64,000 nucleotides of DNA, taken from the NCBI RefSeq assembly GCF_020404845.1, contig NZ_JAIOJZ010000032.1:1-64000 (forward strand), in the 5' to 3' direction. This document shows, piece by piece, positions 17,849 through 25,626 of this stretch. This stretch comes from Streptomyces hyderabadensis. GTDB lineage: Bacteria > Actinomycetota > Actinomycetes > Streptomycetales > Streptomycetaceae. Within the stretch, counting starts at the first letter, position 1; each line of letters begins with the position of its first letter. The notes beneath the pieces are model-generated. The model had not been told where the DNA came from. It searched no databases and worked only from the letters and a program-made list of their open reading frames with translations. The translations under genes were made by a program, and so were the position numbers.

Positions 17849-17948
17849 CAGAGTCGGATCTCCCCGTCGGACCGAAAGCGAAAAAGCCGTACAACACGAG
17901 CGCGCAGCGTCCGGTCCCGCGATGGGGACGAGGACCGGAGAGTGCGAT

Positions 17949-17993
17949 GGACAGTGTCCCCCGCATCTGACAACGTTGTCCAGGCTCTATGCT
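17949..17993. promoter_or_regulatory. LacI-type operator and promoter between ROK kinase and LacI gene
   Basis: GACAACGTTGTC at 17969-17980 is a perfect 12-base palindrome with a central CG. A related but tighter inverted repeat, GGACAGTGTCC, lies at 17949-17959. On the plus strand the palindrome falls between a weak -35 (TCTGAC, 17966) and a good -10 TATGCT (17988-17993), where a bound repressor would block transcription of the LacI gene; it could also act on the divergent kinase. Confidence 0.7.
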
Positions 17994-18089
17994 CGACGCC
18001 ACATCCTCATACAAGCCCATCACCGACACATCCCCCCGGACAGCAGGAGCCGACGCAATCCCGTGGACGACAGGACAGGACACCGCATC

Positions 18090-19139
18090 GTGCCCGACAC
18101 GACCCGCCGCGCAGACCGCCTCCCCGGGAACCGTTACGGCAATCGCCCGACGATGAAGGACGTCGCCGCCCGGGCCGGGGTCGGTCTCAAGACCGTCTCC
18201 CGGGTGGTCAACGGGGAGCCCGGCGTCACCCCGGAGACCGAGCGCCGGGTCCAGGAGGCCATCGACGCGCTGGGCTTCCGCCGCAACGACAGCGCGCGCG
18301 TCCTGCGCAAGGGCCGCACCGCGAGCATCGGCCTGGTCCTGGAGGATCTGGCCGACCCGTTCTACGGGCCGCTCAGCCGCGCCGTGGAGGAGGTGGCCCG
18401 CGCGCACGGCGCCCTCCTGATCAACGGGTCCAGCGCGGAGGACCCGGACCGCGAGCAGGAGCTGGTCCTCGCCCTGTGCGCGCGGCGCGTGGACGGTCTG
18501 GTGGTGATCCCCGCCGGGGACGACCACCGGTATCTGGAGCCGGAGCTTAAGGCGGGCGTCGCCACGGTGTTCGTGGACCGTCCGGCGGGCCGGATCGACG
18601 CGGACGTGGTGGTCTCCGACAACTTCGGCGGGGCCCGCGACGGCGTGGCCCACCTGATCGCGCACGGACACCGCAGGATCGGCTTCATCGGCGACATGCC
18701 CCGCATCCACACCGCCGCCGAGCGGCTGCGCGGCTACCGGGCCGCCATGGCGGACGCCGGCATACCGATCGAGGACTCCTGGATGTCCCTGGGCGTCACC
18801 GACCCCGTGCGGGTGCGCCGGGCGGCCGAGGAGATGCTCGCCGATCCGCGTCCGGTGACCGCGATCTTCACCGGCAACAACCGGGTGACGGTGACCGTGA
18901 TCCGGGTCCTGGCCGAGCAAACCCGGGGCGTCGCCCTGGTCGGTTTCGACGACATCGAGCTGGCCGACCTGCTCCAACCGGGCGTCACCGTGGTCGCGCA
19001 GGACGCGGCCGCCCTCGGCCGCACCGCCGCCGAACGCCTCTTCCGGCAGCTGGACGGCACCCTCCTCGCCCCCGACCGCATCGAACTGCCGACCAGGCTG
19101 GTCACCCGCGGCTCGGGTGAGCTGCCGCCGGCGGACTGA
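18090..19139 (+). CDS. LacI-family transcriptional regulator
   Basis: 349-residue repressor. After a basic leader of about 30 residues the helix-turn-helix reads MKDVAARAGVGLKTVSRVVN, followed by a hinge and a periplasmic-binding-like effector domain with the family phrases LVLEDLADPFYGPL and VALVGFDDIELADLL. The GTG at 18090 was chosen for its AGGACAGGA site; an earlier in-frame GTG at 18063 is 13 bases from its best purine-rich site. The opposing gene is a ROK kinase and the shared spacer contains a perfect LacI-type palindrome, suggesting control of the kinase and of itself. Confidence 0.92.
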   Translation: MPDTTRRADRLPGNRYGNRPTMKDVAARAGVGLKTVSRVVNGEPGVTPETERRVQEAIDALGFRRNDSARVLRKGRTASIGLVLEDLADPFYGPLSRAVEEVARAHGALLINGSSAEDPDREQELVLALCARRVDGLVVIPAGDDHRYLEPELKAGVATVFVDRPAGRIDADVVVSDNFGGARDGVAHLIAHGHRRIGFIGDMPRIHTAAERLRGYRAAMADAGIPIEDSWMSLGVTDPVRVRRAAEEMLADPRPVTAIFTGNNRVTVTVIRVLAEQTRGVALVGFDDIELADLLQPGVTVVAQDAAALGRTAAERLFRQLDGTLLAPDRIELPTRLVTRGSGELPPAD

Positions 19140-19251
19140 CCGGGCCGCGGGGGACCTGTGGCGACCCCGGGCCGGGCGGGTGCGGGTCGGCGGTCCACCC
19201 GTGCGGGCGGCCGGACGCGCCGTCCCGCCCCACCGTCGGGAGGAGGCACAC

Positions 19252-20115
19252 GTGTCGCAATCACCGCGCGAGGGCCGTGCACCTGCCGGGCCGCCCGGCG
19301 GGAGCCGGACGCTGCGGGCGCTCGGACTGGCCGGCGTGCCGCGCGAGGATCCGCTGCTGTACCCGGGCGCGTGGCCGCGCGAGTCCGGGCTGCTGGACGG
19401 GGACCGGCTGCTGCCGCTGGACCGGGCGGTGTACGAGGAGGGCGACGGCCGGGTCCCGGTGCTGGCGATCGGGTCCAACGCGAGCCCGGCCCAGCTGCAC
19501 CACAAGATGGCCGAGTTCGGCGTCGACTCGCCGGTCCCGATGGTCAGGTCGCGGGTCACCGGACTCGACATCGGCGTCTCGGCCCACGTGAGCCGCATGG
19601 GCTACGTGTCCGCCTCGCCGGTGGCCGCCCCCGGCGTCGTACGGGAGCTGTTCGTGCTGTGGCTGGACGAGGCACAGCTCGCGGTGATCGACGCGAGCGA
19701 GGGCGTGCCGATGGCGGGCGGCAACTTCGACCGGGTCTGGCTGCCCGCGCCCGACGTACGCGTCGAGCCGGGCGACGGCTCGGTGCTGCGCGGCGCGTAC
19801 GCGTACGTCAACCGCCATGGCGTCCTGCACGACGGTACCGGTGCGCCGCGGCGCCATCCGGGGGCGCAGCGGCCCCTGATCACCGAACTGCTGGACGCGT
19901 CGGCGCGGTTGCGCGAGCTGTTCGGGGCGACGCCCGAGGAGTTCTGCGCGCGGGCGCGGGCGGACCGGCGGCTGTGCGACCGGGGGACGCGGCTGTTCGC
20001 CGAGGAACAGCGGGTGACGGCGTCCGGCCTGGAACGGTACGTGGGCTCGGGACCCGAGGATCCCTTCGCCGGGGGCCGGACGCCGTCTTCGGGGCCTACT
20101 GCGCCGATGCCGTGA
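19252..20115 (+). CDS. Conserved protein of unknown function
   Basis: 287 residues, no signal peptide or membrane segment. The best-conserved looking stretch is VPVLAIGSNASPAQLHHKM (about residue 69), which recalls the YGSN entry motif of gamma-glutamylcyclotransferase-like folds, but the remainder is not clearly that family. The GTG start has a strong GGGAGGAGG five bases upstream. It follows the LacI gene by 112 bases. Its 3-prime end overlaps the 3-prime end of the opposing aldolase-like gene by 20 bases. I do not assign a function. Confidence 0.75.
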   Translation: MSQSPREGRAPAGPPGGSRTLRALGLAGVPREDPLLYPGAWPRESGLLDGDRLLPLDRAVYEEGDGRVPVLAIGSNASPAQLHHKMAEFGVDSPVPMVRSRVTGLDIGVSAHVSRMGYVSASPVAAPGVVRELFVLWLDEAQLAVIDASEGVPMAGGNFDRVWLPAPDVRVEPGDGSVLRGAYAYVNRHGVLHDGTGAPRRHPGAQRPLITELLDASARLRELFGATPEEFCARARADRRLCDRGTRLFAEEQRVTASGLERYVGSGPEDPFAGGRTPSSGPTAPMP

Positions 20116-21394
20116 GGTCGCCGCGCCGCGGGCCGGAGAAGCCCTCCAGGTCGGCGCGGGTCAGGCCGGTCAGCCGGGCCACCTCGGCGATGTCGAGGGC
20201 GCCGCAGTCCAGGCCGCGCAGCAGGTAGCCGCTGAGGGCCTTGGCGGTGGCGGGTTCGTCCATGACGTCGCCGCCGGTGCGGCTGGCGTAGCGGGCGAGG
20301 CGGGCGGCGGCCTGCTCGAAGCCCTCGCGGTAGAAGGCGAAGACGGCCGCGTACCGGGTGGGGATGTGGCCGGGGTGCATGTCCCAGCCCTGGTAGTAGG
20401 CGCGGGCCAGCGCACGGCGGGTGAGGCCGTAGTGCAGCCGCCAGGCGTCGTGGACCTGGGCGGTGGGGCCGACCGGCAGGACGTTGGTGGAGCCGTCCGA
20501 GACGCGTACGCCGGTGCCGGCGGCGGCGACCTGCATGACCGCCTTGGCGTGGTCGGCGGCCGGGTGGTCGCTGGCCTGGTGGGCAGCGGAGACGCCGAGG
20601 CAGGCGCTGTAGTCGAAGGTGCCGTAGTGCAGGCCGGTGGCGCGGTCGTCGGCGGCCTGGATCATGCGGGCGACGGTGGCGGTGCCGTCGGCGGCGAGGA
20701 TGGACTGGCTGGTCTCGATCTGGATCTCGAAGCCGATCCGGCCGGGCGTGAGGCCGCGCGCCTTCTCGAAGGCCTCCAGGAGCCGCACCATGGCGGTGAC
20801 CTGCTCGGGGTAGGTCACCTTGGGCAGGGTGAGGACCAGCCCCTCGGGCAGACCGCCGGCCTCCATCAGGCCGCTGAGGAAGACGTCGAGGGTGCGGATG
20901 CCGCGGGCGCGCACCGGGGCCTCCATGCACTTCATGCGGATGCCCATGTAGGGGGCCGCGGTGCCCTGTTCGCAGGCCTCGGCGACCAGCCGGGCGGCGC
21001 GGGCGGCCGCCTCGTCCTCCTCGGCGTCCGTGCGGTTGCCGTAGCCGTCCTCGAAGTCGATGCGCAGGTCTTCGACCGGCTCCCGCTCCAGCTTGGCGCG
21101 TACGCGGGAGTACACGGGCTCGGCGAGGTCGTCGGAGAGGCCGAGGACGGCGGCGAAGGAGGCGGCGTCGGGGGCGTGTTCGTCGAGCGCGGCCAGGGCC
21201 TGGTCGCCCCAGGTGCGGATGGTGTCGGCGGCGAAGACGTCACCGGGGACGTAGACGGTGTGGACGGGCTGACGGGTGCCCGGGTCTCCGGGGTAGCGGC
21301 GCTCCAGCTCCGCGTCGACCGGTGCGAGGGAGGCACTGATCTCCTCGCCGACGGCGCCCGCGAGGCTCGTTGCCACCTTCTCCTGCTGACCCAT
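20096..21394 (-). CDS. DUF6986 protein, CitE/HpcH-like aldolase fold
   Basis: 432 residues. Motifs fit a TIM-barrel C-C lyase of the HpcH/citrate lyase beta superfamily: LRIDFEDGYGNRTDAEED (acidic metal region, near 112), IRMKCMEAPVRARGIRTLD, LVLTLPKV and IGFEIQIETSQSIL (Glu metal ligand). It probably cleaves or condenses a small acyl-CoA or keto acid, but the substrate is unknown. AGGAGG lies seven bases before the ATG. A double TTCCG-type inverted repeat upstream resembles IclR-family operators such as those of AllR, so a link to purine or glyoxylate metabolism is possible. Confidence 0.8.
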   Translation of the reverse strand: MGQQEKVATSLAGAVGEEISASLAPVDAELERRYPGDPGTRQPVHTVYVPGDVFAADTIRTWGDQALAALDEHAPDAASFAAVLGLSDDLAEPVYSRVRAKLEREPVEDLRIDFEDGYGNRTDAEEDEAAARAARLVAEACEQGTAAPYMGIRMKCMEAPVRARGIRTLDVFLSGLMEAGGLPEGLVLTLPKVTYPEQVTAMVRLLEAFEKARGLTPGRIGFEIQIETSQSILAADGTATVARMIQAADDRATGLHYGTFDYSACLGVSAAHQASDHPAADHAKAVMQVAAAGTGVRVSDGSTNVLPVGPTAQVHDAWRLHYGLTRRALARAYYQGWDMHPGHIPTRYAAVFAFYREGFEQAAARLARYASRTGGDVMDEPATAKALSGYLLRGLDCGALDIAEVARLTGLTRADLEGFSGPRRGDLTASAQ

Positions 21395-21418
21395 CCGACA
21401 CCCTCCTGATGTTCATTT

Positions 21419-21454
21419 TTCCGCTGAACGGAACCACTTATCCGTAGAGCGAAG
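21419..21454 (-). promoter_or_regulatory. IclR-type operator pair upstream of DUF6986
   Basis: TTCCGCTGAACGGAA (21419-21433) is a perfect inverted repeat, TTCCG and CGGAA around five bases. A degenerate second copy, ATCCGTAGAGCGAAG (21440-21454), starts 21 bases on, two helical turns away. The form is that known for AllR-like IclR regulators in Streptomyces; no such regulator is in the window. Confidence 0.6.
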
Positions 21455-21497
21455 TTATCTGTCGGTCTCTCGCCGGTCAACACCATCCTGCGCACAT

Positions 21498-21539
21498 GCC
21501 GAGGCCCCCGCGGCCACGTGCGGTCGCGGGGGCCTCGGC
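21498..21539 (-). terminator. Terminator of the etf operon
   Basis: Arms GCCGAGGCCCCCGCG (21498-21512) and CGCGGGGGCCTCGGC (21525-21539) are perfectly complementary over 15 bases with a 12-base loop. The hairpin lies 20 bases after the etfA stop and would also insulate the promoter of the DUF6986 gene. Confidence 0.8.
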
Positions 21540-21559
21540 ACGACGTGCCGCCGGGCGGT

Positions 21560-22522
21560 TCAGCCCTTGCGGGACTTCACTTCCTCGGTGAGCTGCGGGA
21601 CGACGTCGAAGAGGTCGCCGACCACGCCGTAGTCGACCAGCTCGAAGATCGGGGCCTCGGCGTCCTTGTTGATCGCCACGATGGTCTTCGAGGTCTGCAT
21701 GCCGGCCCGGTGCTGGATCGCGCCCGAGATGCCGGAGGCGATGTACAGCTGCGGGGAGACCGACTTGCCGGTCTGGCCGACCTGGTTGGTGTGCGGGTAC
21801 CAGCCCGCGTCCACCGCGGCGCGCGAGGCACCGACGGCCGCACCGAGCGAGTCGGCGAGCGCCTCGATGATCGCGAAGTTCTCCGCGCCGTTGACACCGC
21901 GGCCGCCGGAGACCACGATCGCGGCCTCGGTCAGCTCCGGGCGCCCGGTCGACTCGCGCGGCGTGCGCGAGGTGACCTTGGTACCGGTCGCGGCGGCGGA
22001 GAAGGTGACCGACAGGGCCTCGACCGCACCGGCGGCCGGGGCGGCCTCCACGGCGGCCGAGTTCGGCTTGACCGTGATGACCGGGGTGCCCTTGGAGACG
22101 CGGGACTTGGTGGTGAAGGCGGCGGCGAACACCGACTGGGTGGCCACCGGGCCCTCGTCGCCGGCCTCCAGGTCGACGGCGTCGGTGATGATGCCCGATC
22201 CGAGGCGCAGCGCCAGGCGGGCGGCGATCTCCTTGCCCTCGGCGGAGGACGGGACCAGCACGGCGGCCGGGGAGACGGCGGCGACGGCGGCCTGGAGCGC
22301 GTCGACCTTCGGCACGACCAGGTAGTCGGCGTACTCGGCGGCCTCGTGCGTGAGCACCTTCACCGCGCCGTGCTCGGCGAGGGCGGCGGCGGTGTCACCG
22401 GCACCGGCGCCCAGCGCGACGGCGACCGGCTCGCCGACGCGGCGGGCCAGCGTCAGCAGCTCCAGGGTCGGCTTGCGGACGGCACCGTCCACGTGATCGA
22501 CGTAGACGAGAACTTCAGCCAT
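21560..22522 (-). CDS. etfA: Electron transfer flavoprotein subunit alpha
   Basis: 320 residues, full length for EtfA. The C-terminal FAD domain contains IVVSGGRGVNGAENF, GASRAAVDAGWYPHTNQVGQ and LYIASGISGAIQHRAGMQ, the standard signature, ending with FDVVPQLTEEV. EtfAB carries electrons from acyl-CoA dehydrogenases to the quinone pool through ETF-quinone oxidoreductase. It follows etfB by 54 bases on the same strand, and a strong terminator lies behind it. Confidence 0.97.
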   Translation of the reverse strand: MAEVLVYVDHVDGAVRKPTLELLTLARRVGEPVAVALGAGAGDTAAALAEHGAVKVLTHEAAEYADYLVVPKVDALQAAVAAVSPAAVLVPSSAEGKEIAARLALRLGSGIITDAVDLEAGDEGPVATQSVFAAAFTTKSRVSKGTPVITVKPNSAAVEAAPAAGAVEALSVTFSAAATGTKVTSRTPRESTGRPELTEAAIVVSGGRGVNGAENFAIIEALADSLGAAVGASRAAVDAGWYPHTNQVGQTGKSVSPQLYIASGISGAIQHRAGMQTSKTIVAINKDAEAPIFELVDYGVVGDLFDVVPQLTEEVKSRKG

Positions 22523-22576
22523 GGGACTTCTTCTCTCCTGCTTGCGAAAGATGAGGGGCGGTCAGCGGGGCGGGGC

Positions 22577-23365
22577 TCAGATGAACTTCTGGCCCGCGAG
22601 GAACTCGGCGAGCTGCTTGCCGCCCTCGCCCTCGTCCTTGACGATCGTGCCCGCGGAGCGCGCCGGGCGCTCGGCGGCGGACTCGACGACCGTGTAGGCG
22701 TTCTCCAGGCCGACCTCGTCCTCGTCGATGTCGAGGTCGGACAGGTCCCAGGACTGAACCGGCTTCTTCTTGGCCGCCATGATCCCCTTGAAGGAGGGGT
22801 AACGCGCCTCGCCCGACTGGTCGGTGACCGACACGACGGCCGGCAGCGAGGCCTGAAGCTGCTCGGTGGCCGCGTCGCCGTCACGGCGGCCCTTCACGAC
22901 GCCGCCCTCGACCGAGACCTCGGACAGCAGCGTCACCTGCGGCACGCCCAGGCGCTCGGCGAGCAGCGCGGGAACGACGCCCATGGTGCCGTCGGTGGAG
23001 GCCATGCCGGAGACGACCAGGTCGTAGCCGGCCTTCTCGACCGCCTTGGCCAGGACCAGGGAGGTGCCGATGGCGTCGGTGCCGTGCAGGTCGTCGTCCT
23101 CGACGTGGATCGCCTTGTCCGCGCCCATGGACAGCGCCTTGCGCAGGGCGTCCTTGGCGTCCTCGGGGCCCACCGTCAGGACGGTGACCTCGACGTCGTC
23201 GTCGGAATTCTCGGAGATCTGCAGCGCCTGCTCGACCGCGTACTCGTCCAGCTCGGAGAGCAGACCGTCCACGTCGTCCCGGTCGACGGTCAGGTCATCG
23301 GCGAAGTGCCGGTCGCCAGTGGCGTCGGGCACGTACTTCACAGTGACAACGATCCTCAAGCTCAC
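22577..23365 (-). CDS. etfB: Electron transfer flavoprotein subunit beta
   Basis: 262 residues. It opens with the family start LRIVVTVKYVPD, and the AMP-binding and dehydrogenase recognition region is visible as ALSMGADKAIHV, DLVVSGMASTDGTMGVVPAL and later SLPAVVSVTDQ and KGIMAAKKKP. The start is a GTG with AGGAGAG upstream. It is the first gene of the etfBA operon. Acyl-CoA dehydrogenases such as the AidB-like enzyme at 46 kb are potential electron donors. Confidence 0.96.
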   Translation of the reverse strand: MSLRIVVTVKYVPDATGDRHFADDLTVDRDDVDGLLSELDEYAVEQALQISENSDDDVEVTVLTVGPEDAKDALRKALSMGADKAIHVEDDDLHGTDAIGTSLVLAKAVEKAGYDLVVSGMASTDGTMGVVPALLAERLGVPQVTLLSEVSVEGGVVKGRRDGDAATEQLQASLPAVVSVTDQSGEARYPSFKGIMAAKKKPVQSWDLSDLDIDEDEVGLENAYTVVESAAERPARSAGTIVKDEGEGGKQLAEFLAGQKFI

Positions 23366-23472
23366 GCCGGCTCTCCTACTGCGTCGACATTTCAGTGCTG
23401 CCTCTTGCAGGCAGCATAGGCGCCCCAAGCGGCCGATCCCGGTCGGGGCGACCTGCGCTCCGCCCGGAATAT

Positions 23473-23515
23473 TACTCGTCAGTACACCCAGTTCCTGCCC
23501 GCTAAGCAAGCGCTT
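23473..23515 (-). promoter_or_regulatory. Promoter and operators of the etfBA operon
   Basis: On the minus strand a -35 TTGCTT (23504-23509) and a -10 TGTACT (23481-23486) are 17 bases apart. The -10 overlaps the palindrome TACTCGTCAGTA (23473-23484), TACT and AGTA around four bases, a shape used by TetR-type regulators of fatty acid metabolism. The -35 overlaps AAAGCGCTTGC (23505-23515 read on the minus strand), the same 11 bases found in the pectate lyase promoter at 43814-43824. Confidence 0.55.
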
Positions 23516-23585
23516 TGAACTGTGACCTTCGCAACGCAGCGTAACCGGAACTCGACACCTTCGCAGAAGGCGTCCCGCCGATCGC

Positions 23586-24095
23586 TCAGTCGCGCAGACC
23601 GCGGTAACGCCCCTGGTGGTACAGCAGCGGCGCGCCGGCCCCCGCGGGATCGCCGAGGAGCACCTCCGCCAGCACGATCCGGTGGTCGCCCGCGGGCACC
23701 CGGCCGACCACGCGGCACACGAGCCAGGCGAGCACGCCGTCCAGCACCGGCACACCCTCGGGCCCCTCCCGCCAGACGGTGGGAGCCGCGAAGCGGTCGG
23801 CGCCGCTGCGGGCGAAGGTGGCCGCCAGCTCCTCCTGGTGCTCGCCCAGCACATGGACGCCGACGTGTTCCGCCGCGGAGACCGCGGGCCAGCTGGAGGA
23901 GCCGGTGCCGATGCCGAAGGAGAGCAGCGGCGGGCGGGCGGAGACGGAGGTGAGGGAGGTGGCCGTGAAACCGACCGGACCGCGGGGGCCCCGCGCGGTG
24001 ATCACGGCGACGCCCGCCGCGTGCCGCCGGAAGACGGACCGCAGCAGGTCGTCGGCGGCGGGCCGGGAGGCGGCCAGGTCGGGGGTGACCGTCAT
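23586..24095 (-). CDS. Flavin reductase-like FMN-binding protein
   Basis: 169 residues of the PF01613 split-barrel family. The typical core is seen in FRRHAAGVAVITARGPRGPV, GFTATSLTSVSARPPLLSFG and further HVGVHVLGEHQEELAATFA. Such proteins reduce FMN or FAD with NAD(P)H for two-component monooxygenases or act as reductases themselves. No partner monooxygenase is adjacent. An AAGGA lies before the ATG. It is on the same strand as etfBA but upstream of their promoter region, so probably a separate unit. Confidence 0.9.
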   Translation of the reverse strand: MTVTPDLAASRPAADDLLRSVFRRHAAGVAVITARGPRGPVGFTATSLTSVSARPPLLSFGIGTGSSSWPAVSAAEHVGVHVLGEHQEELAATFARSGADRFAAPTVWREGPEGVPVLDGVLAWLVCRVVGRVPAGDHRIVLAEVLLGDPAGAGAPLLYHQGRYRGLRD

Positions 24096-24241
24096 ACGGG
24101 GTGGTCCTTCTGCGTTGCGCCTCGGTCCCGGCAACGGCGAGCGGGGCATGGGGGCAGGCTGACGACGGGTGGCACACACAGTCAATGACGTCCCGGGGTG
24201 CGGCGGCTGTGGAGAAGACCTCACCGGTGGCATGGCGCTCG

Positions 24242-24625
24242 TCACACCGCCGCACCCAGTGCGGCGATCACGTCCGCCCTGCGCGGCTGCCCGACGGCAC
24301 GCCGTACGACGCGGCCGTCGGCGTCCAGCACCAGCACCGTGGGGGTCTTCAGCACGTCGAGGGCGCGGACGAGTTCGAGATGGCCCTCGGCGTCGATCTC
24401 GACGTGGGCGACACCGGGGACCAGGCCCGCCACCTCGCCCAGCACCCGGCGGGTGGCCCGGCACGGCGCGCAGAAGGCGCTGGAGAACTGCACGAGCGTG
24501 GCGCGGGCGCCGAGTTGCGCACCGAGGTCGGCCGCGTCGAGCCGTGGGGCGGCGGCCGCCGCCCGCCTGTCGTCGTCCTGGCCGCGCACCAGCGCGCCCC
24601 CTTCCGCCGCCACCGCGGCACTCAT
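24242..24625 (-). CDS. Thioredoxin-like protein
   Basis: 127 residues. A thioredoxin fold is shown by ATLVQFSSAFCAPCRATRRV with the redox pair CAPC in place of the usual CGPC, then HVEIDAEGHLELVRALDV and the cis-proline segment KTPTVLVLDADGRVV. No signal peptide is seen, so it should work in the cytoplasm. The first 25 residues are not part of the fold. The ATG directly abuts a perfect 10-base-pair inverted repeat, which may control its translation or transcription. Confidence 0.87.
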   Translation of the reverse strand: MSAAVAAEGGALVRGQDDDRRAAAAAPRLDAADLGAQLGARATLVQFSSAFCAPCRATRRVLGEVAGLVPGVAHVEIDAEGHLELVRALDVLKTPTVLVLDADGRVVRRAVGQPRRADVIAALGAAV

Positions 24626-24650
24626 GTGGCACGCGTACCCCGCGTGCCAC
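24626..24650 (-). repeat. Perfect hairpin abutting the thioredoxin-like start codon
   Basis: Arms GTGGCACGCG (24626-24635) and CGCGTGCCAC (24641-24650) are exact reverse complements around a five-base loop TACCC. On the minus strand the hairpin ends one base before the ATG, so the only G-rich candidate for ribosome binding (GGGGT) would sit in its loop. It may be an operator instead. Confidence 0.65.
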
Positions 24651-24820
24651 CGGTCCGGTCCTCCGAAGGTGCAGCGCTCGCGGAGCGCCGGAGATTCCCG
24701 CTCACCGTCGCATTTCGGCCACCTCGGGGCCGGGCGAGTGATGAGGATCTCGCCGCACACGGGCACCAAGGCTGGTACACCGGCCGTTCTTGGGGCACGA
24801 TCTGCGACAAGCCGCAAACC

Positions 24821-24832
24821 TACGGCTGCGTA
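24821..24832 (+). promoter_or_regulatory. Possible operator upstream of the acyltransferase gene
   Basis: TACGGCTGCGTA is an inverted repeat with arms TACG and CGTA around four bases, 55 bases before the acyltransferase ATG in an A/T-richer island. Its form fits TetR-type operators but no partner is identified; chance occurrence is possible. Confidence 0.3.
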
Positions 24833-24887
24833 ACTTTCGACTGGGAGTTCCCCTTCCCAGGCTGACAAGGAAGGGTCCGACCCGCCC

Positions 24888-25616
24888 ATGGCAGAACTCG
24901 TCTACCGTCCGGTCATCGGTCTCGCCCGCACCATGTTCAAGGTGTGGGACCTCAAGATCGACTGCCGTGGATCGGAGAACATCCCGCGCACGGGCGGCGC
25001 CGTACTGGTGAGCAACCACATCAGCTACCTGGACTTCATCTTCGACGGCCTGGCCGCGCTGCCGCAGAAGCGGCTGGTGCGCTTCATGGCGAAGGAGTCC
25101 GTCTTCCGGCACCGGATCTCCGGTCCGCTGATGCGCGGGATGAAGCACATCCCGGTCGACCGCAAACAGGGCGAGGCGGCCTACGCGCACGCCCTGGACT
25201 CGCTGAAGTCGGGTGAGGTCGTCGGCGTCTTCCCCGAGGCGACGATCTCCGAGTCGTTCACCCTGAAGAGCTTCAAGTCGGGAGCCGCGCGGCTGGCGCA
25301 GGAGGCGGGCGTCCCCCTGGTCCCCGTGGCGCTGTGGGGCACCCAGCGCCTGTGGACCAAGGGCCACCCGCGCAATTTCAAGCGCAGCCACACCCCCATC
25401 ACCATCCGGGTCGGCGAGGCGATGGAGGCCTCGCGCGAGCAGTACGCGGGTGCCCTCACCCGGCGGCTGCGCGAGCGGGTGCAGGAGCTGCTGGAGGCCG
25501 CGCAGCGCGCCTACCCCGTGCGCCCCAAGGGGCCCGACGACACCTGGTGGATGCCGGCCCACCTCGGCGGCACGGCGCCGACGCCCGAGCAGCTGCGCAC
25601 GGCCCAGGCGCACTGA
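24888..25616 (+). CDS. 1-acyl-glycerol-3-phosphate acyltransferase family protein
   Basis: 242-residue membrane-associated acyltransferase of the PlsC family. The catalytic motif NHISYLDF (HX4D, about residue 43) and the glycerol-phosphate motif FPEATIS (about 115) are intact, with KRLVRFMAKESVF and PLVPVALWGTQRLW between and after. It should make phosphatidic acid from lysophosphatidic acid or acylate a related lipid. The ATG has AAGGAAGGG upstream. The last 30 residues are polar and unlike the core family, possibly a regulatory tail. Confidence 0.93.
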   Translation: MAELVYRPVIGLARTMFKVWDLKIDCRGSENIPRTGGAVLVSNHISYLDFIFDGLAALPQKRLVRFMAKESVFRHRISGPLMRGMKHIPVDRKQGEAAYAHALDSLKSGEVVGVFPEATISESFTLKSFKSGAARLAQEAGVPLVPVALWGTQRLWTKGHPRNFKRSHTPITIRVGEAMEASREQYAGALTRRLRERVQELLEAAQRAYPVRPKGPDDTWWMPAHLGGTAPTPEQLRTAQAH

Positions 25617-25626
25617 GCCGGGCGGA

